A stretch of 64,000 bases of DNA from Brevibacillus fluminis (GTDB lineage Bacteria; Bacillota; Bacilli; Brevibacillales; Brevibacillaceae): the NCBI RefSeq assembly GCF_003710825.1, contig NZ_RHHQ01000018.1:1-64000 (forward strand), in the 5' to 3' direction. This document shows positions 34,500 through 43,250 of the stretch, one piece after another. Position numbers and translations under genes: made by a program. The notes under the pieces are model-generated. The model worked only from the letters and a program-made list of their open reading frames with translations, made no database searches and was not told the DNA's origin. Position 1 is the first letter of the stretch. Every line of letters begins with the position of its first letter.

Positions 34500-36614
34500 A
34501 TGTTTCTTATACACGCACTCATCAAATTGATCCTGACTATCTGGTTCCGCCCTCGCCTGACAGGCTTGCACAAAATCGACTTTTCCAAGCCGTCCATCAT
34601 TATCCCGAACCATGTCTCTCTGCTTGACGCCATTCTTCTTTCCTTCTCTCTCCCAAAACAGACAACCTTTGTCGCCAATACAGAGATCGCCAAGAAGTTT
34701 TCGTTCTTTCTCCGCTTCCGAAAACATCTGGCTGTCGATCCGCTCAACCCATACTCCATCCGCCAAATGATCCGGGTGATCAAAAACGGCGAGTCGCTGG
34801 TCATTTTCCCGGAAGGTCGGATTACCACGACGGGCGGTCTGATGAAAATGTACAGCGGCGTGGGGTATTTGGCGCTACGCACGGGTGCAACGGTATACCC
34901 GATCATCATCCAAGGCCTGGAGCGCTCGATTTTCTCGTATCTGAAAGGCAAGCTGCGCCTTTCCTGGTTTCCGCGCGTCACGTCGTCCGTCGGAACCCCC
35001 TTTGTTTTGCACAGGCAAGAAGAGCTTTCCATGCGCGAGCAAAAAGCTGCAGCCAGCGACAAAGTCCTCAAAACGATGCAGCATGAGCTTTTCTTGGCGC
35101 GAAACAAGGAGCACGTCAATCTTTTCAACGAAATGCTGGAAGCTGCCCGTCTCAACGGACGTAAGACGCAGATCGCTAAAGATACTGCCAGCAGCATCAC
35201 CTACCAGACGCTGATTATCGGCAGCCACCTGCTTGGAAGCAAGCTGAAAAAGGCGCTGGCAGGGAAGCAAACCGTCGGAGTGCTGCTGCCAAATGCCATC
35301 GGCCATGTCGTCACACTGTTTTCCCTGTTCCGCAACGGAACGACACCAGCGATTCTGAACTTTTCGCTCGGGATTCGCTCCTTGCTCGACTGCTGCGAAA
35401 CAGCGGGCATCGATACGGTCCTGACTTCCCGCCAGTTCATCGAAAAAGGCAAACTTGAGCACTTGATTGAAGGTATGCGGGGACACGTGACCTTTTTATA
35501 TCTGGAAGACATCAAAAGTTCTGCTACCGCGGCAGATAAACTCACCGCGCTTTTGCAGGCGGCAAGCGGGAAGAAGGCGGAAGCCGCTGTCAACGAGCTA
35601 ATCCTGTTCACTTCCGGTAGCGAGAGCAAACCGAAGGGCGTCATCCTGACACACGCCAACTTGTTTGCTAACATTCAGCAGGTCAGAAGCGTCATCGACC
35701 TGACGTCTAAGGATAAAATTTTCAATGCGCTTCCGATGTTTCACAGCTTTGGCTTGACGGCGGGTACGCTGCTGCCAGTCATCGCCGGATTCCCTGTTTT
35801 TCTGTATCCGAGCCCGCTGCACTACAAAGTGATTTCAGAATTGTGTTACGATCAGAATATCACCATGCTGTTTGGCACGTCGACATTCCTGGCTGGCTAC
35901 GGAAGGTATGCGCATCCGTATAACTTTTACTCATTGCGTTACGTTTTTGCTGGCGCTGAAAAACTGAAAGCCGATGTGCGGCAGATGTGGATGGATAAGT
36001 TCGGCATCCGTATTTTTGAAGGCTATGGGGCAACCGAGACGTCTCCGATCTTATCGCTTAACACACCTTTGGCCAACAAGTCAGGAACCGTAGGCCGTCT
36101 CTTGCCGGGCATTGAAAGTAAGCTTGAAGCGGTGGAAGGAATCTCTACAGGTGGTCAGCTGCTTGTAAAAGGAGCGAATGTGATGAAAGGGTACCTGATT
36201 CACGGCACAGGATTCCAGCCTGCCTCGGAATGGTACAAAACGGGGGATTTGGTGGAGATGGATGCGGAGGGCTTCCTCACGATCAAATCGAGGATCAAGC
36301 GTTTTGCCAAAATCGGCGGCGAAATGGTCTCTCTCAATCTGGTGGAAGAGCTAGCGGCACAATGCTACGGCCACTCCGATTTTGCGACGGTCACCGTCAC
36401 CGATTCACGGAAAGGCGAACGAGTGCTGCTTTACACCTCTGACGAAACCGTCCGCCTTGAGCAGCTGCGTGCCTTTTTGGCAGAGAAGCAATACTCTCCG
36501 CTGCTTCTGCCCGCTTCCGTCCAATGGATTGAAAAGCTGCCGCTTTTGGGCAGCGGAAAAACCGACTATGTCACCTTGAAACAAATCGCCGAACAAGGAA
36601 TGGTGAAATCATGA
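34500..36614 (+). CDS. aas: Bifunctional acyl-ACP synthetase / 2-acyl-lysophospholipid acyltransferase (Aas type)
   Basis: A 704-residue fusion. The N-terminal PlsC-type acyltransferase has the catalytic NHVSLLD (HX4D) near residue 36 and FPEGRITTTG near 100. The remainder is an AMP-binding acyl-activating domain with LFTSGSESKPKGV near 368 and YGATETSP near 510. Together they re-acylate lysophospholipids. The frame opens at 34425 inside the previous terminator; ATG 34500 after GGAAAGG is the credible start. The LplT-like flippase overlaps its stop by 4 bases, the classical lysophospholipid recycling pair. Confidence 0.9.
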   Translation: MFLIHALIKLILTIWFRPRLTGLHKIDFSKPSIIIPNHVSLLDAILLSFSLPKQTTFVANTEIAKKFSFFLRFRKHLAVDPLNPYSIRQMIRVIKNGESLVIFPEGRITTTGGLMKMYSGVGYLALRTGATVYPIIIQGLERSIFSYLKGKLRLSWFPRVTSSVGTPFVLHRQEELSMREQKAAASDKVLKTMQHELFLARNKEHVNLFNEMLEAARLNGRKTQIAKDTASSITYQTLIIGSHLLGSKLKKALAGKQTVGVLLPNAIGHVVTLFSLFRNGTTPAILNFSLGIRSLLDCCETAGIDTVLTSRQFIEKGKLEHLIEGMRGHVTFLYLEDIKSSATAADKLTALLQAASGKKAEAAVNELILFTSGSESKPKGVILTHANLFANIQQVRSVIDLTSKDKIFNALPMFHSFGLTAGTLLPVIAGFPVFLYPSPLHYKVISELCYDQNITMLFGTSTFLAGYGRYAHPYNFYSLRYVFAGAEKLKADVRQMWMDKFGIRIFEGYGATETSPILSLNTPLANKSGTVGRLLPGIESKLEAVEGISTGGQLLVKGANVMKGYLIHGTGFQPASEWYKTGDLVEMDAEGFLTIKSRIKRFAKIGGEMVSLNLVEELAAQCYGHSDFATVTVTDSRKGERVLLYTSDETVRLEQLRAFLAEKQYSPLLLPASVQWIEKLPLLGSGKTDYVTLKQIAEQGMVKS

Positions 36615-37825
36615 AGGCACGATTACAACCGCTGCAAGCCCTTTATTTTACTCAGTTTTTATCCGCCTTTGCCGATAACATGATCTTGTTTGTCATCAAC
36701 AATTTGCTGACGGACAACGGTTTTTCACCCGCATCGCTTGCACTCGTATCGATCTCATTCTTTTTACCTTATCTCTTTTTGGCCCCGCTTGTCGGACCTT
36801 TTGCCGACAAACATCCGAAATCATTCGTCCTGATCATCGGGAATTTGATCAAAGGGCTCGGGGTTGTGTTGCTGCTGATCACGGATCACACACACATTTT
36901 GTTCTTGATGCTGGCTTACTTCACGGTAGGCGTAGGCGCTGTTGTGTACTCACCGGCCAAATACGGCATCTTACCTGAGCTGACTGACAATGAATCCGCC
37001 TTGTTCCAAGCCAATGCCCGCATTGAAGCCTATACGATCATCGCAATTTTGGCAGGAATCGGAGGCGGTGGAACAATCGCTTCCATGACATCGCCTACCT
37101 TATCGTCATTGATTTGCCTGGCGCTGTATTGTGCGTCGTTGCTCATGACCTTCTTCATTCCGCGGATGCACGGAAATGAAGCGATCCGTTACGGCAAGGA
37201 AGCGCGGCGTTTTTTTGCAGACGTAAACCTGCTGATGCGCAAACCGGAAACCAAGCTGTCGCTGATTGGTACCGGCTCATTTTGGATGAGTTCGGCAGTA
37301 TTGCGGGTGGCGGCGCTTGCATGGATTCCCGTGTCATTGGCCATCGACCCGAAAAGCTTTGCAGTTTCGCTGATTTTTGCCACAACTTCGATTGGGATTG
37401 TCATTGGTGCGTTTCTCGCGCCTAAGCTGATTCCACTTCACCGTTTCACCCGTTCCCTCTCGTATGGGTTTGGCTTGTTTTTCCTTATCGTCTTGTTCCC
37501 GTGGTTCCATATCACGCCTGTCGCGATCATGTTCCTGCTGATGATCGGTTTTACAGGCGGCGCGTTTATCGTACCGATGAACACCGTCCTTCAGGAAGAA
37601 GGCAAAAAAATGGTAGGTTCCGGTAAAACGATAGCTGTGCAAAATTTCATCGAAAACTTGCTGATGATCGTCGGCTCCGGCATTTATTACATCATCGTTT
37701 ATCTTGGTGTCTCTGTTACGGGTGCAATAATTGCGCAAGGCATCCTGCTCCTGCTGTTCCTGATCTACCTTCGCTTTTTCGTCAACATTCCTTCGCAGCG
37801 TCGTTATCATGCGGAGGAAAAATAA
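36611..37825 (+). CDS. lplT: Lysophospholipid transporter (LplT-like MFS)
   Basis: A 404-residue major facilitator with 12 helices. It shows the family N-terminus (YFTQFLSAFADNMILFVINN) and the motif A-like GPFADKHPKS loop near residue 60. ATGA overlap couples it to aas. It flips lysophospholipids to the inner leaflet for re-acylation. Two-gene organisation as seen supports the specific call over a generic MFS exporter. Confidence 0.88.
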   Translation: MKARLQPLQALYFTQFLSAFADNMILFVINNLLTDNGFSPASLALVSISFFLPYLFLAPLVGPFADKHPKSFVLIIGNLIKGLGVVLLLITDHTHILFLMLAYFTVGVGAVVYSPAKYGILPELTDNESALFQANARIEAYTIIAILAGIGGGGTIASMTSPTLSSLICLALYCASLLMTFFIPRMHGNEAIRYGKEARRFFADVNLLMRKPETKLSLIGTGSFWMSSAVLRVAALAWIPVSLAIDPKSFAVSLIFATTSIGIVIGAFLAPKLIPLHRFTRSLSYGFGLFFLIVLFPWFHITPVAIMFLLMIGFTGGAFIVPMNTVLQEEGKKMVGSGKTIAVQNFIENLLMIVGSGIYYIIVYLGVSVTGAIIAQGILLLLFLIYLRFFVNIPSQRRYHAEEK

Positions 37826-37835
37826 CCGGATGTAT

Positions 37836-37870
37836 GGAAAAAAGCCTTGGGTTTCCAAGGCTTTTTTCCA
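37836..37870. terminator. Bidirectional terminator after lplT
   Basis: AAAAAAGCCTTGG / CCAAGGCTTTTTT form a 13-bp perfect stem with a GTTT loop. It serves lplT and the convergent saccharopine-dehydrogenase-like gene. Confidence 0.92.
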
Positions 37871-37878
37871 TGTTGGGA

Positions 37879-39012
37879 TTAATGCTCACGCGTCTCGCTT
37901 GTCGTGATCAGCAATCTGACCTGTTTCTTGGTCAAATAGCTGATAAACAAGTCCGGATCGACGCACAGCTCAGCCGGTTTGACGCCGGTTGCCTGAATCT
38001 CACCGCGCAGCAGCATCTGCGCGACGATGGATGCCGGAATCGCCGTCGCATACTGGGTCGCGCTCACATTCCAATCGCGGTGATAGTTGGTCAGCAGCTC
38101 CATTTTCACTGTGGTCCGGTTCCCGTTTTTCCACCCGATTACTTCCACCATCAATTCATCTGTGCCCCATTGCGGCTCTTCCTTCAAGCTTTGCTGCAAC
38201 AAGGACACCAGCTGGCGTCTTGGGCTCGGGCCTTCCGTTCCTGATTCGGTGTTCATAAAGCCCATGCTGCTAAACAGGCGAATTTTTTCAATCGTAGCCG
38301 GGTCCCACGTATCTTTGTAGGTGATTTGCTTTACCTGCGGGTAGCTGGTCGGCAAGGTGGCGAGCTCGGAGTGAATGATGCTGAAAGTCTGCTGGATGCC
38401 GATTTCCCGATGGAAGACTGTAAATTCCTCATCGCCCAATGGCTCAACCTCTACCAGCTCGCCGTTTTTGACGGCATAGGCATTTTTCGTTGCCTCATCC
38501 AGAATCGTGTCCGCCGCAAACGGAAACGTAACTCCGCTTGTGGTAGAGCCGAAGCGGATCTGGATTTCTTCCGCCTCATCGAGCTGTTCGACCCCATATC
38601 GGCTGAATACATTGGAAACGCCTGGGTCGGACCCCATGCCCACGATGGACAGCGCTTGCGCCTGTTTCATCATCTCATCTAGCTTCAACTGTTCCTTCGT
38701 GATGGTGTACAAGCCGCCGAGATCGAGGACGCTGACTCCTGCCGATGCAGCGGCCTTCATGATATCCAGGTTGAAAATGTAATTGACCGCGTTGATGCAT
38801 ACCTTCCCCTGCTGAAGCAGCTCGGTTGTCGCATCGTGATCCTTGATATTGACCGATGCGATGGCGATCGGCTTGCCTACCCATGCCCGCAGCTCCTCCA
38901 GCTTGCTGATATCCAGATCCGCTGCGATCACATCAACTCCGCTTTCCGCCAAGTCTTTCACGATTACTTTTCCAATAGTTCCTGCTGCTCCGAGTACAAT
39001 TACTTTTTCCAT
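37879..39012 (-). CDS. Saccharopine dehydrogenase-like NAD(P)-dependent oxidoreductase
   Basis: A 377-residue enzyme with an N-terminal Rossmann fold (VIVLGAAGTIGKVIVKDLAE) and the C-terminal saccharopine-dehydrogenase-type domain. Family members act on lysine, saccharopine, ornithine-related or carboxynorspermidine substrates. ATG 39012 follows AGGAGG; an upstream in-frame extension to 39078 lacks a ribosome site. It is the last gene of a group with an amino-acid ABC transporter and an amidohydrolase, but it has its own upstream palindrome (39071-39094). The exact reaction is unknown. Confidence 0.88.
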   Translation of the reverse strand: MEKVIVLGAAGTIGKVIVKDLAESGVDVIAADLDISKLEELRAWVGKPIAIASVNIKDHDATTELLQQGKVCINAVNYIFNLDIMKAAASAGVSVLDLGGLYTITKEQLKLDEMMKQAQALSIVGMGSDPGVSNVFSRYGVEQLDEAEEIQIRFGSTTSGVTFPFAADTILDEATKNAYAVKNGELVEVEPLGDEEFTVFHREIGIQQTFSIIHSELATLPTSYPQVKQITYKDTWDPATIEKIRLFSSMGFMNTESGTEGPSPRRQLVSLLQQSLKEEPQWGTDELMVEVIGWKNGNRTTVKMELLTNYHRDWNVSATQYATAIPASIVAQMLLRGEIQATGVKPAELCVDPDLFISYLTKKQVRLLITTSETREH

Positions 39013-39045
39013 ATGTCGATTCCTCCTGATTACCTGATGTGTTTT

Positions 39046-39060
39046 GCATTTCGTTGTGCC
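39046..39060 (-). promoter_or_regulatory. Weak sigma-54-like element before the saccharopine-dehydrogenase-like gene
   Basis: On the minus strand GGCACAACGAAATGC resembles a -24/-12 element, but GG and GC are 11 rather than 10 bases apart. Sigma-54 tolerates spacing changes poorly, so this is only a candidate. Confidence 0.25.
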
Positions 39061-39070
39061 GTCGATGTCA

Positions 39071-39094
39071 TTTCGCATCAGATTTGATGCGAAA
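39071..39094. promoter_or_regulatory. Perfect 10-bp palindrome with GCATCA boxes
   Basis: TTTCGCATCA and TGATGCGAAA are perfect inverted arms separated by GATT. The half-site TTTYGCATCAGA also occurs at 43206 between the PAS/sigma-54 activator gene and the ABC transporter operon, so both are probably sites of the same regulator. Confidence 0.6.
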
Positions 39095-39115
39095 CAGCAT
39101 CAAACCATCGCGGTG

Positions 39116-39144
39116 GGGCATCGGCTGACCCGCACGATGCCCCG
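39116..39144 (-). terminator. Stem-loop after the amidohydrolase gene
   Basis: GGGGCATCG pairs perfectly with CGATGCCCC across an 11-base loop, 5 bases after the amidohydrolase stop. There is no T run, so it may be a processing or 3'-end-protecting hairpin rather than a true terminator. It also contains GCATC/GATGC half-sites. Confidence 0.45.
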
Positions 39145-39148
39145 AGCC

Positions 39149-40771
39149 TCACCGAGTCTCCCCTGTCTTTTCAAAAACTACCTGACCGTCCATCATCGTC
39201 AACACGACGCCTGCTTGTGCGATCTCATCCTCCGACACCGCAAACAAATTGCGATCGAGGACGATGATGTCAGCTAGCTTGCCTGCTTCCAACGTTCCAA
39301 GCTCCTGCTCCCGAAAAACCCCGTACGCCCCTCCCGCCGTATAGGCACGCAAAGCATCTGCAAGCGGTATCTGCTCAGCCTCATTCCATGGCTGACCATC
39401 GCCGCCGGTCCGCGTGACGGCGCGGTATATTTCCAGCATCGGATTCAACGAAACGATCGGATAGTCTGTGCCGAAGACCAGATTGGCCCCCGCCTGTTTC
39501 AGCGTCTGGATCGGAAATGTGCAGCCATACCGCTCGTCACCGATCCGAGTCAAGTAGTGCTGGCGGTTCACCAGACCCATGTGCTCCGGTTGGATGGAAG
39601 CGAGCACGCCTAGCTGGGAAAACCGGCCAACATCTTCAGGATGAATCACCTCGATGTGCTCGATCGCATGTCGTGCGTCCCTGTTACCGTTCCGCTCGCC
39701 AGCCTCCTCAAACAAGTCCAACGCCAGCCTGACCGCCCCGTCTCCCACCGCGTGAAACCGGATGCGGAACCCTTCCCGATCCGCTTCATTGACCCAGTTC
39801 TGCAATTGCTCCCGGGAAAATGGCGCCTCTCCCCGATAAGCAGGGCGGTCGGCGTACGGCTCCACAAGCAATGCAGTATGTGCAGTCACTATACCATCTA
39901 GAAACTGCTTCAATCCGGAGAAGCGCACCTTTTCAGAGCGATACGCATCCCGCATTCTTCGGGCCCGCTCCAACTCGCCTGTAAGCCCGATCAAAAAATG
40001 AATTCGCGTCGTCAAACGGCCCTCTTTTTCAAAAGCGTCGTACGATTCCAAATCCCCCAATTCAATCGCGGGCAGCGGCAGCATATCGCTCAGCGAAGTT
40101 ATGCCCATCTCGGCAGTGCTCCGCAAAAATGTCTCCAAAATGCGTTTTCGACGTTCTTCCGGCAGTAAAAACGCTTGCTTTGCCAATGCGATGGCATTCT
40201 CAAACAGAATCCCGGTAGGCTCTCCGTCTTCATCGCGGGCAATTTCTCCATACGGCGGATCAACGGTGTCGCGCGTGATATTCAGTAGCTCCAGCGCTTT
40301 GCTGTTAACCCAGGCCAGATGGCCGGCCGCATGAAGGAGGAAAACAGGCCGATCCGGTATGAACTGATCGAGAATGCTCCGGTGTGGCAGCTGTTGGTTT
40401 CCCCAATACGAGTGATACCAGCCAAAGCCCAATACCCACGGATCGCCGGGACGCGTTTCGGCGAAATCGGCTGCCATTTTTGCCGCTTGCTCAGCTGAAG
40501 ATGAAGCCAGCAATTGCACGGTGTCCTCTTGCAGACACCCGAGCATCACGTGCACATGAAAGTCATGGAACCCCGGCATGATCAGCCGATCACCAAAATC
40601 AATCTGCTTGGTGGCAGGTCCAATCCATCTCCTGATCTCCTCATGGGTACCCACAGCAGCAATTTTGTTGCCGACAACAGCGATCGATGCTGGGGATGGC
40701 CGGTCTGCTAGACCAGTAAACACCGCGTTTCCCGAGAGGATGTAATCTGCTTGTCCTGTTTGGATGGTCAT
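39149..40771 (-). CDS. YtcJ-type amidohydrolase
   Basis: A 540-residue metal-dependent hydrolase of the amidohydrolase superfamily (amidohydrolase_3). The N-terminal metal motif is HDFHVHVML near residue 70, a further His lies in RIRFHAVGDGA near 345, HAIEHIEVIHPED near 380 and the metal Asp in LVFGTDYPIVS near 445. Family members hydrolyse exocyclic or N-substituted amide/formamide groups; the substrate here is not known. ATG 40771 follows AAGGAG. It sits directly after an amino-acid ABC transporter, so it likely processes the imported compound. Confidence 0.9.
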   Translation of the reverse strand: MTIQTGQADYILSGNAVFTGLADRPSPASIAVVGNKIAAVGTHEEIRRWIGPATKQIDFGDRLIMPGFHDFHVHVMLGCLQEDTVQLLASSSAEQAAKMAADFAETRPGDPWVLGFGWYHSYWGNQQLPHRSILDQFIPDRPVFLLHAAGHLAWVNSKALELLNITRDTVDPPYGEIARDEDGEPTGILFENAIALAKQAFLLPEERRKRILETFLRSTAEMGITSLSDMLPLPAIELGDLESYDAFEKEGRLTTRIHFLIGLTGELERARRMRDAYRSEKVRFSGLKQFLDGIVTAHTALLVEPYADRPAYRGEAPFSREQLQNWVNEADREGFRIRFHAVGDGAVRLALDLFEEAGERNGNRDARHAIEHIEVIHPEDVGRFSQLGVLASIQPEHMGLVNRQHYLTRIGDERYGCTFPIQTLKQAGANLVFGTDYPIVSLNPMLEIYRAVTRTGGDGQPWNEAEQIPLADALRAYTAGGAYGVFREQELGTLEAGKLADIIVLDRNLFAVSEDEIAQAGVVLTMMDGQVVFEKTGETR

Positions 40772-40791
40772 CTGTTTTGTCTCCTTCCCGC

Positions 40792-41577
40792 TCAAGCGTG
40801 CCTTTTCGCCTCTTCTCCATCCTTACTCAAGCTTTTAAGAAATCTGCGGATGCGTTCATGCTGATGCTGCTCCTGGAAAAATTCCTCCGGCGGAGCATCA
40901 AACAGGATCGTTCCGTTGTCGACGAACAGAATGCGGTCGCCAACCTCACGGGCAAAGCCCATCTCGTGGGTCACAACCACCATGGTCATTCCCTCTAGTG
41001 CCAAGCTCTTCATGACAACCAACACTTCCCCCACCAGTTCCGGGTCAAGCGCGGATGTAGGCTCGTCAAACAGGAGCAGCCTAGGCTTCATGGCAAGCGC
41101 ACGTGCGATAGCTACCCGCTGCTGTTGCCCGCCTGAGAGCGAATCCGGGTACTGGTCCCGCTTATCAGCCAGCCCCACCTTTTGCAGCAATTGCTCTGCA
41201 AGGGCGATCGCTTCATCCCGATTCGCCTTGCGCACCTGGACCGGCCCTTCGATCAGATTTTCCAGTACCGTTTTATGTGCAAAAAGATGGAACCCTTGGA
41301 AAACCATCCCTACCTCTGCGCGAAACCTGCTCAGTTCCTTTTGCGTGTGTGGAATTCGCTTTCCCCTGCTTTCCTTAAACAGGATGGATGCTCCTTCTAG
41401 CTTGATATCGCCCGAGGTCGGATACTCCAGCACGTTCATCATACGGAGCAGAGTGCTTTTTCCACTTCCGCTCGGGCCGACGATCACGACAACCTCACCT
41501 TTTCGTACGGACAGATCGACTCCCTGAATGACCGCTTTGTCTTCAAATGATTTTTTGATGTCAATGAGCTCGAGCAT
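40792..41577 (-). CDS. Polar amino acid ABC transporter ATPase (GlnQ type)
   Basis: A 261-residue ATPase with Walker A GPSGSGKSTLLRMM near residue 35, signature LSGGQQQRVAIARALAM, Walker B LLLFDEPTSALDPE and the switch His in VVVTHEMGFAREV. The open frame extends upstream, but ATG 41577 has GGAGGG in place. It overlaps the permease gene by 17 bases. It energises the transporter formed with the two genes upstream. Confidence 0.94.
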   Translation of the reverse strand: MLELIDIKKSFEDKAVIQGVDLSVRKGEVVVIVGPSGSGKSTLLRMMNVLEYPTSGDIKLEGASILFKESRGKRIPHTQKELSRFRAEVGMVFQGFHLFAHKTVLENLIEGPVQVRKANRDEAIALAEQLLQKVGLADKRDQYPDSLSGGQQQRVAIARALAMKPRLLLFDEPTSALDPELVGEVLVVMKSLALEGMTMVVVTHEMGFAREVGDRILFVDNGTILFDAPPEEFFQEQHQHERIRRFLKSLSKDGEEAKRHA

Positions 41578-42229
41578 GCTTACGCCCTCCCCGCTTTTCC
41601 AAATAATCCACCAGCAAGGCGAGAGGATAATGCAGCAGCCAATAAATGACCCCGACACATGTAAAGATGAACATGTTTTTAAACGTCGCGGCAGCGAGCA
41701 AATTGCCCTGATGCATCAATTCAGCTACCGTGATGACCGCAGCCAGCGAGGAGTTCTTGGTCAAAGCGATCGCAGAGTTGCCGATTGCCGGTAGCATATT
41801 TCGCCAAGCCTGCGGCAAGATGATACGTCGCATCGCCAACCAATCATCCATTCCGATTGCTTTCGCCGCTTCCGTCTGCCCTTTCGGTATGGATTGAATG
41901 CCCGCCCGAAAAATTTCCGCCATATAAGCGCTTTCATTGATCGACAAGCCGACGACCGCTGCTTGCAGTGCGCTCAATTCCAATCCCAGTTCGGGCATCA
42001 CAAAATAGACGTACATGAGCTGCACCAGCAACGGCGTTCCACGCAAAATACTGATGTAGACGTTGCAAACCCGATTGATCCATTTATTCCGCGACATTTT
42101 GCCCAATGCCACGATCAAGCCGAGCAAAAGCGAGAAGAAGAGGGACAGCACGGTCAGTTCGATCGTGATCCAAGTGCCCTCCAACAGTTTCGGCGTAAAC
42201 CGAATGAGGTCTGTCAGCAATGTATCCAA
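41561..42229 (-). CDS. Amino acid ABC transporter permease
   Basis: A 222-residue permease of the His/Glu/Gln/Arg/opine family, about five helices, with the EAA loop EAAKAIGMDDWLAMRRIILP. It lies 19 bases after the binding-protein gene and overlaps the ATPase gene. Confidence 0.94.
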   Translation of the reverse strand: MDTLLTDLIRFTPKLLEGTWITIELTVLSLFFSLLLGLIVALGKMSRNKWINRVCNVYISILRGTPLLVQLMYVYFVMPELGLELSALQAAVVGLSINESAYMAEIFRAGIQSIPKGQTEAAKAIGMDDWLAMRRIILPQAWRNMLPAIGNSAIALTKNSSLAAVITVAELMHQGNLLAAATFKNMFIFTCVGVIYWLLHYPLALLVDYLEKRGGRKHARAH

Positions 42230-42248
42230 GTGTCGTCACCCCATTTCA

Positions 42249-43061
42249 TCAAAACTTCCAATCCAAGCCCCATTTTTCATAGATCTTTTTCAGCGTGCCG
42301 TCCTTTTTGATTTCGTCGATGCCGGCGTTCAGCTTATCCAAAACATCTTGCTTGCTCTTCGTCACACCGAAACCGATTTCTCCGGGCAAGGACGGCTTGT
42401 AGTCTTCTACGACGCGATATGTGAGAGCCGGATTTTGCTTCTTCATATATACCAAGATCGGCTGGTCGAACAAGGCTGCATCCAACCGTTTGTTATCTAC
42501 GTCTTTCATCATGTCACCGAATTGCTGGTAGACTTTCATTTCGATGCCGAGGCTTTTTCCTTTTTCCTCAAGCATGGTCTGATAGGAAGTTCCGATCAAC
42601 GCCCCCACCTTTTTTCCCTTCAGATCATCAAGTGACTTGGTCGAGGTATCGTCCCCCTGAACCATCAAGCCTTCGCCATAACCGAAATAAGGGTTGGTAA
42701 AATTGATGACTTGCTTGCGCTCATCGGTAATGTACATGCCTTCCGCGATGATGTCGGCTTTCCCGCCCTTCAGCGAAGGGATCATCGCTTCCCAGTTCAT
42801 GACCTGATAATCGAGCTTCAGATTTTCCCGCTTGGCGATGTCCTCCAAAATATCGATGACGAGACCTTCCATTTTGTTATTATCGGGATTCAGGTAGACG
42901 AAAGGAGGGCCGTCCGACGTAGTTGCCACCTTGACCGTTTGCTGTGCCCCTTGAGCTGTCTGCCCCTCTTTGGACCCGTCCCCATTCGATGCCGAATTGC
43001 CGCAAGCTGTGACAAACAAGGTTGCAGCCAGTCCACACATTGCCAACCATTTCGTTTTCAT
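42249..43061 (-). CDS. Amino acid ABC transporter substrate-binding lipoprotein (family 3)
   Basis: A 270-residue solute-binding protein with lipoprotein signal ending VTACGNS (lipid-anchored Cys about residue 18) and the family 3 signature in the region DIIAEGMYITDERKQVINFT. ATG 43061 follows AGGGGG. It is the first gene of the operon and lies 50 bases downstream of a sigma-54 promoter. The ligand is probably a polar or modified amino acid. Confidence 0.94.
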   Translation of the reverse strand: MKTKWLAMCGLAATLFVTACGNSASNGDGSKEGQTAQGAQQTVKVATTSDGPPFVYLNPDNNKMEGLVIDILEDIAKRENLKLDYQVMNWEAMIPSLKGGKADIIAEGMYITDERKQVINFTNPYFGYGEGLMVQGDDTSTKSLDDLKGKKVGALIGTSYQTMLEEKGKSLGIEMKVYQQFGDMMKDVDNKRLDAALFDQPILVYMKKQNPALTYRVVEDYKPSLPGEIGFGVTKSKQDVLDKLNAGIDEIKKDGTLKKIYEKWGLDWKF

Positions 43062-43108
43062 TCCAATTCCCCCTGGTCGATGAGATTCATCAGTTGTCAT
43101 TAAAATTA

Positions 43109-43126
43109 TTGCAAATACAATGCCAA
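43109..43126 (-). promoter_or_regulatory. Sigma-54 (-24/-12) promoter of the amino-acid ABC operon
   Basis: On the minus strand TTGGCATTGTATTTGCAA fits the consensus, with GG (43123-43124) and GC (43111-43112) exactly 10 bases apart. The leader would be about 40 bases. The gene immediately upstream encodes a sigma-54 activator. Confidence 0.88.
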
Positions 43127-43173
43127 GTCGAAATATACGGATAATGGCGAATTGACAGATAGCAGCTCGCGCT

Positions 43174-43216
43174 TGATGGCATCATGCATCAAATTCACGA
43201 TGCTATTTTGCATCAG
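43174..43216. promoter_or_regulatory. Cluster of GCATCA boxes, likely activator sites
   Basis: TGATGGCATCATGCATCA (43174-43191), then GATGC-TATTTT-GCATC (43199-43214), give several direct and inverted GCATCA half-sites 50-90 bases upstream of the sigma-54 promoter. TTTTGCATCAGA here matches TTTCGCATCAGA at 39071. Confidence 0.6.
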
Positions 43217-43250
43217 AAAGCGACGATAAAATGACGCATCGGCAACCGCA

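Noticed and set aside
39116..39144. Hairpin after the amidohydrolase as a certain Rho-independent terminator
   Set aside because: A strong stem is present but no T run follows, so it is only listed with low confidence.
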